A stretch of DNA of 6,360 nucleotides, taken from the NCBI GenBank assembly GCA_030684755.1, contig JAUXXN010000083.1, forward strand, positions 1 through 6,360, given 5' to 3'. Shown one piece after another: positions 4,692 to 6,360 of the stretch. Positions within the stretch are counted from its first letter, which is position 1. Each line of letters starts with the position of its first letter. The notes below the pieces were generated by a model. That model did no database searches and was not told where the DNA came from. It was given only the letters and a program-made list of their open reading frames with translations. The position numbers and the translations under genes were made by a program. Origin of the DNA: Hydrogenophaga sp. GTDB lineage: Bacteria > Pseudomonadota > Gammaproteobacteria > Burkholderiales > Burkholderiaceae_C.

Positions 4692-6360
4692 GTGGCGTTG
4701 TTTTCTTGGTTGGTTTTTCCTCGGCGTCTGTACTTGGGCTCGGTGTCTGGCCCCGGTCCCTGGCATGCCGTTTGGCCGCTGGCGCTGTGGCTGGCGGTGG
4801 TGGGCAATGTGCCGCTGTGGCAGCGGGTGCTGGGCTTGGGTGGGCAGCCCAGCCAGCAGGCCGTTTTGCTCGGTGGTTTGGGTTTGCTGGTGTGGGGTGG
4901 CACCGTGGTTCTGCTGTCGCTGCTGGCCTGGCCCCGTGTGTACCGGCCTGCCGCGTCGTTGCTGGTGTTGGTGGCGGCGTTCAACACCCACTTTATGGGG
5001 CAATACGGCGCCGTGATCGACCCCACCATGCTGGCCAATGTGGTGCACACCGACGCCCGCGAAGTGCGCGACCTGCTCTCGCCCGCGCTGCTGTTCACCG
5101 TGCTGTTGGTGGCTGGGGTGCCGCTGTGGTGGATCTGGCGCCAGCCCCTGCGCACGCGCCCTTGGCTGGCGCAAACAGGGCGCAACGCGGGCGGCGCGGT
5201 GCTGGGTTTGCTGGTGGTGGTGCTGGTGACGCTGCTCAGCTACCAGAGCATGGCCTCGCTCATGCGCAACCACAAAAGCCTGCGCTACATGATCAACCCG
5301 CTCAACAGCGTGTACGCCGCCACCCGCCTGGCCGTTGACCAGTTGCCCAAGCAGGTGAAAGCCCTGCAGCCGGTGGGTGAAGACGCGCAGTTGGGCGCCA
5401 CCTATGCGCAGCAGGCGCGGCCCCCGCTGCTGGTGCTGGTGGTGGGCGAAACGGCGCGCGCGCAAAACTGGGGGCTCAGCGGTTATGCGCGGCCCACCAC
5501 GCCCGCGCTGGCGCGCTGGCAGGCCCAGGGCGACTTGGTGAATTACAGCCAGGTGCAGTCGTGTGGCACCAACACCCAGGTGTCGGTGCCCTGCCTGTTT
5601 TCTCCGCTCACACGAGCCCAAGGCGGCAACACAACCGCCGAGCACGAAAACTTGCTGGATGTGTTGCAACGCGCGGGCTTGGCTGTGTTGTGGCTGGACA
5701 ACCAGTCGGGCTGCAAAGGCGTGTGTGCCCGCGTGCCCAACGCCACCACGAGCGAACTGCAGCTGCCCGGCTTGTGCGAGGGCGGCGAGTGCTTTGACGA
5801 AGCCCTGTTGCACGGTCTGGACGAGCGCATCGCCGCGCTCGACCCGCAGCGCCGAGCACGCGGCGTGGTGCTGGTGCTGCACACCATGGGCAGCCACGGT
5901 CCGGCGTATTTCAAACGCACACCGACCAGCCGCAAACCGTTTGTGCCTGAATGCACCAGCAACACGCTGTCGGACTGCGCCGCTGAGGAACTGGTCAACG
6001 CCTACGACAACACCTTGGCCTACACCGACCATTTTCTGGACCAGACGCTGAATTGGCTACAGCAACGCGCAGCCGCTGGCACCCACGACACGGGGCTGAT
6101 CTACCTGTCAGACCATGGCGAATCGTTGGGCGAAAACGGCCTGTACCTGCACGGCGTGCCCTACGCCTTTGCGCCTCAGCAGCAAACCCATGTGCCCATG
6201 GTGACGTGGCTGTCACCCGGGCTGCAGCAGCGCACCGGGGTGCGTTCGGACGACCTGCGCGCGCGCGCTGACCAAGCCTTGTCGCACGACCACCTGTTCC
6301 ATTCGGTGCTGGGTCTGATGGACGTGCGCACCCAGGTTTACCAGCCTAACCTGGACCTGT
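4692..6360 (+). CDS. eptA: Phosphoethanolamine-lipid A transferase (EptA/PmrC/MCR family), 3' end cut
   Basis: There are 556 visible codons, and the family's usual length suggests only a few are missing. The start is GTG 4692, seven bases after GAGG (4681-4684); an in-frame TGA at 4680 excludes longer forms. A small hairpin (4661-4665 with 4672-4676) sits just upstream. The N-terminal part has about five membrane helices (roughly 26-48, 56-79, 88-102, 131-149 and 167-184). The periplasmic sulfatase-like domain follows. By alignment with MCR-1, the zinc and catalytic residues are E253 (in GETAR), nucleophile T295 (in SCGTNT), D474 and H475 (in SDHGE), with substrate-pocket H402 (GSHGP) and H487 (LHG). 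Cysteine pairs C291/C301, C341/C345, C362/C367 and C421/C429 resemble family disulfides. The enzyme moves phosphoethanolamine from phosphatidylethanolamine to lipid A on the outer face of the inner membrane, lowering negative charge and usually raising polymyxin tolerance. All key residues are present, so it should be active. It is probably a chromosomal intrinsic member rather than a mobile mcr gene, since no insertion sequence is seen. Confidence 0.94.
   Translation, partial: MALFSWLVFPRRLYLGSVSGPGPWHAVWPLALWLAVVGNVPLWQRVLGLGGQPSQQAVLLGGLGLLVWGGTVVLLSLLAWPRVYRPAASLLVLVAAFNTHFMGQYGAVIDPTMLANVVHTDAREVRDLLSPALLFTVLLVAGVPLWWIWRQPLRTRPWLAQTGRNAGGAVLGLLVVVLVTLLSYQSMASLMRNHKSLRYMINPLNSVYAATRLAVDQLPKQVKALQPVGEDAQLGATYAQQARPPLLVLVVGETARAQNWGLSGYARPTTPALARWQAQGDLVNYSQVQSCGTNTQVSVPCLFSPLTRAQGGNTTAEHENLLDVLQRAGLAVLWLDNQSGCKGVCARVPNATTSELQLPGLCEGGECFDEALLHGLDERIAALDPQRRARGVVLVLHTMGSHGPAYFKRTPTSRKPFVPECTSNTLSDCAAEELVNAYDNTLAYTDHFLDQTLNWLQQRAAAGTHDTGLIYLSDHGESLGENGLYLHGVPYAFAPQQQTHVPMVTWLSPGLQQRTGVRSDDLRARADQALSHDHLFHSVLGLMDVRTQVYQPNLDL

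Noticed and set aside
4623..6032. Long open frame on the minus strand (469 codons) opposite eptA
   Set aside because: The opposite strand encodes EptA with every catalytic residue. The antisense product is rich in His/Gln/Arg/Gly and has no recognisable motif, as expected of a shadow.
1..6360. CRISPR arrays, tRNA/rRNA genes, insertion sequences, phage or toxin-antitoxin elements
   Set aside because: I saw no regularly spaced repeats, no RNA gene signatures, no transposase or integrase motifs and no terminal inverted repeats. The window looks like ordinary chromosomal sequence.

Overview
The window is GC-rich DNA with dense coding, short intergenic gaps and GC-ending codons. The gene content (an SHP/DHC/cytochrome b module, rubredoxin, a DUF5666 lipoprotein and an EptA-type transferase) points to a betaproteobacterium, most likely a Burkholderiales/Comamonadaceae relative. 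That placement is inferred from composition and gene types, not from a search.

Layout. (1) Positions 1-723, minus strand: the N-terminal half of a membrane flavocytochrome of the ferric-reductase/NADPH-oxidase type, with the classic two pairs of haem-ligand histidines. It is cut by the window edge. (2) Positions 724-877: a divergent intergenic region with an inverted repeat and an 11-bp-phased direct repeat. (3) Positions 878-2657, plus strand: a tight three-gene operon. It encodes SHP (an oxygen/NO-binding monohaem cytochrome c of the DUF1924 family), DHC (a dihaem cytochrome c) and a membrane cytochrome b of the b561/Ni,Fe-hydrogenase type. (4) Positions 2731-2895: a complete 54-residue rubredoxin. 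(5) Positions 2896-3068: a structured leader with a 13-bp hairpin and a terminator-like stem plus T-run. (6) Positions 3069-4514: an outer-membrane-type lipoprotein made of about six DUF5666-like repeats, with an EF-hand-like calcium loop between units 4 and 5. (7) Positions 4515-4691: an intergenic region holding a terminator-like hairpin that is also a near-consensus PmrA-box direct repeat. (8) Positions 4692-6360: a phosphoethanolamine-lipid A transferase (EptA/MCR family), complete except for its last few residues.

How the genes may work together. The operon reads as a quinol -> cytochrome b -> DHC -> SHP electron chain that delivers electrons across the inner membrane to a periplasmic haem able to bind O2 or NO. 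From family knowledge, SHP has been linked to NO dioxygenase or nitrosative-stress chemistry. The divergent flavocytochrome and the downstream rubredoxin add redox functions beside it, but a shared pathway is inference. The last two genes concern the cell envelope: a surface or periplasmic lipoprotein and a lipid A modifier that typically confers resistance to cationic peptides and polymyxins. The most interesting non-coding signal is the PmrA-like box before the transferase, which suggests control by a two-component system even though none is encoded in the window.
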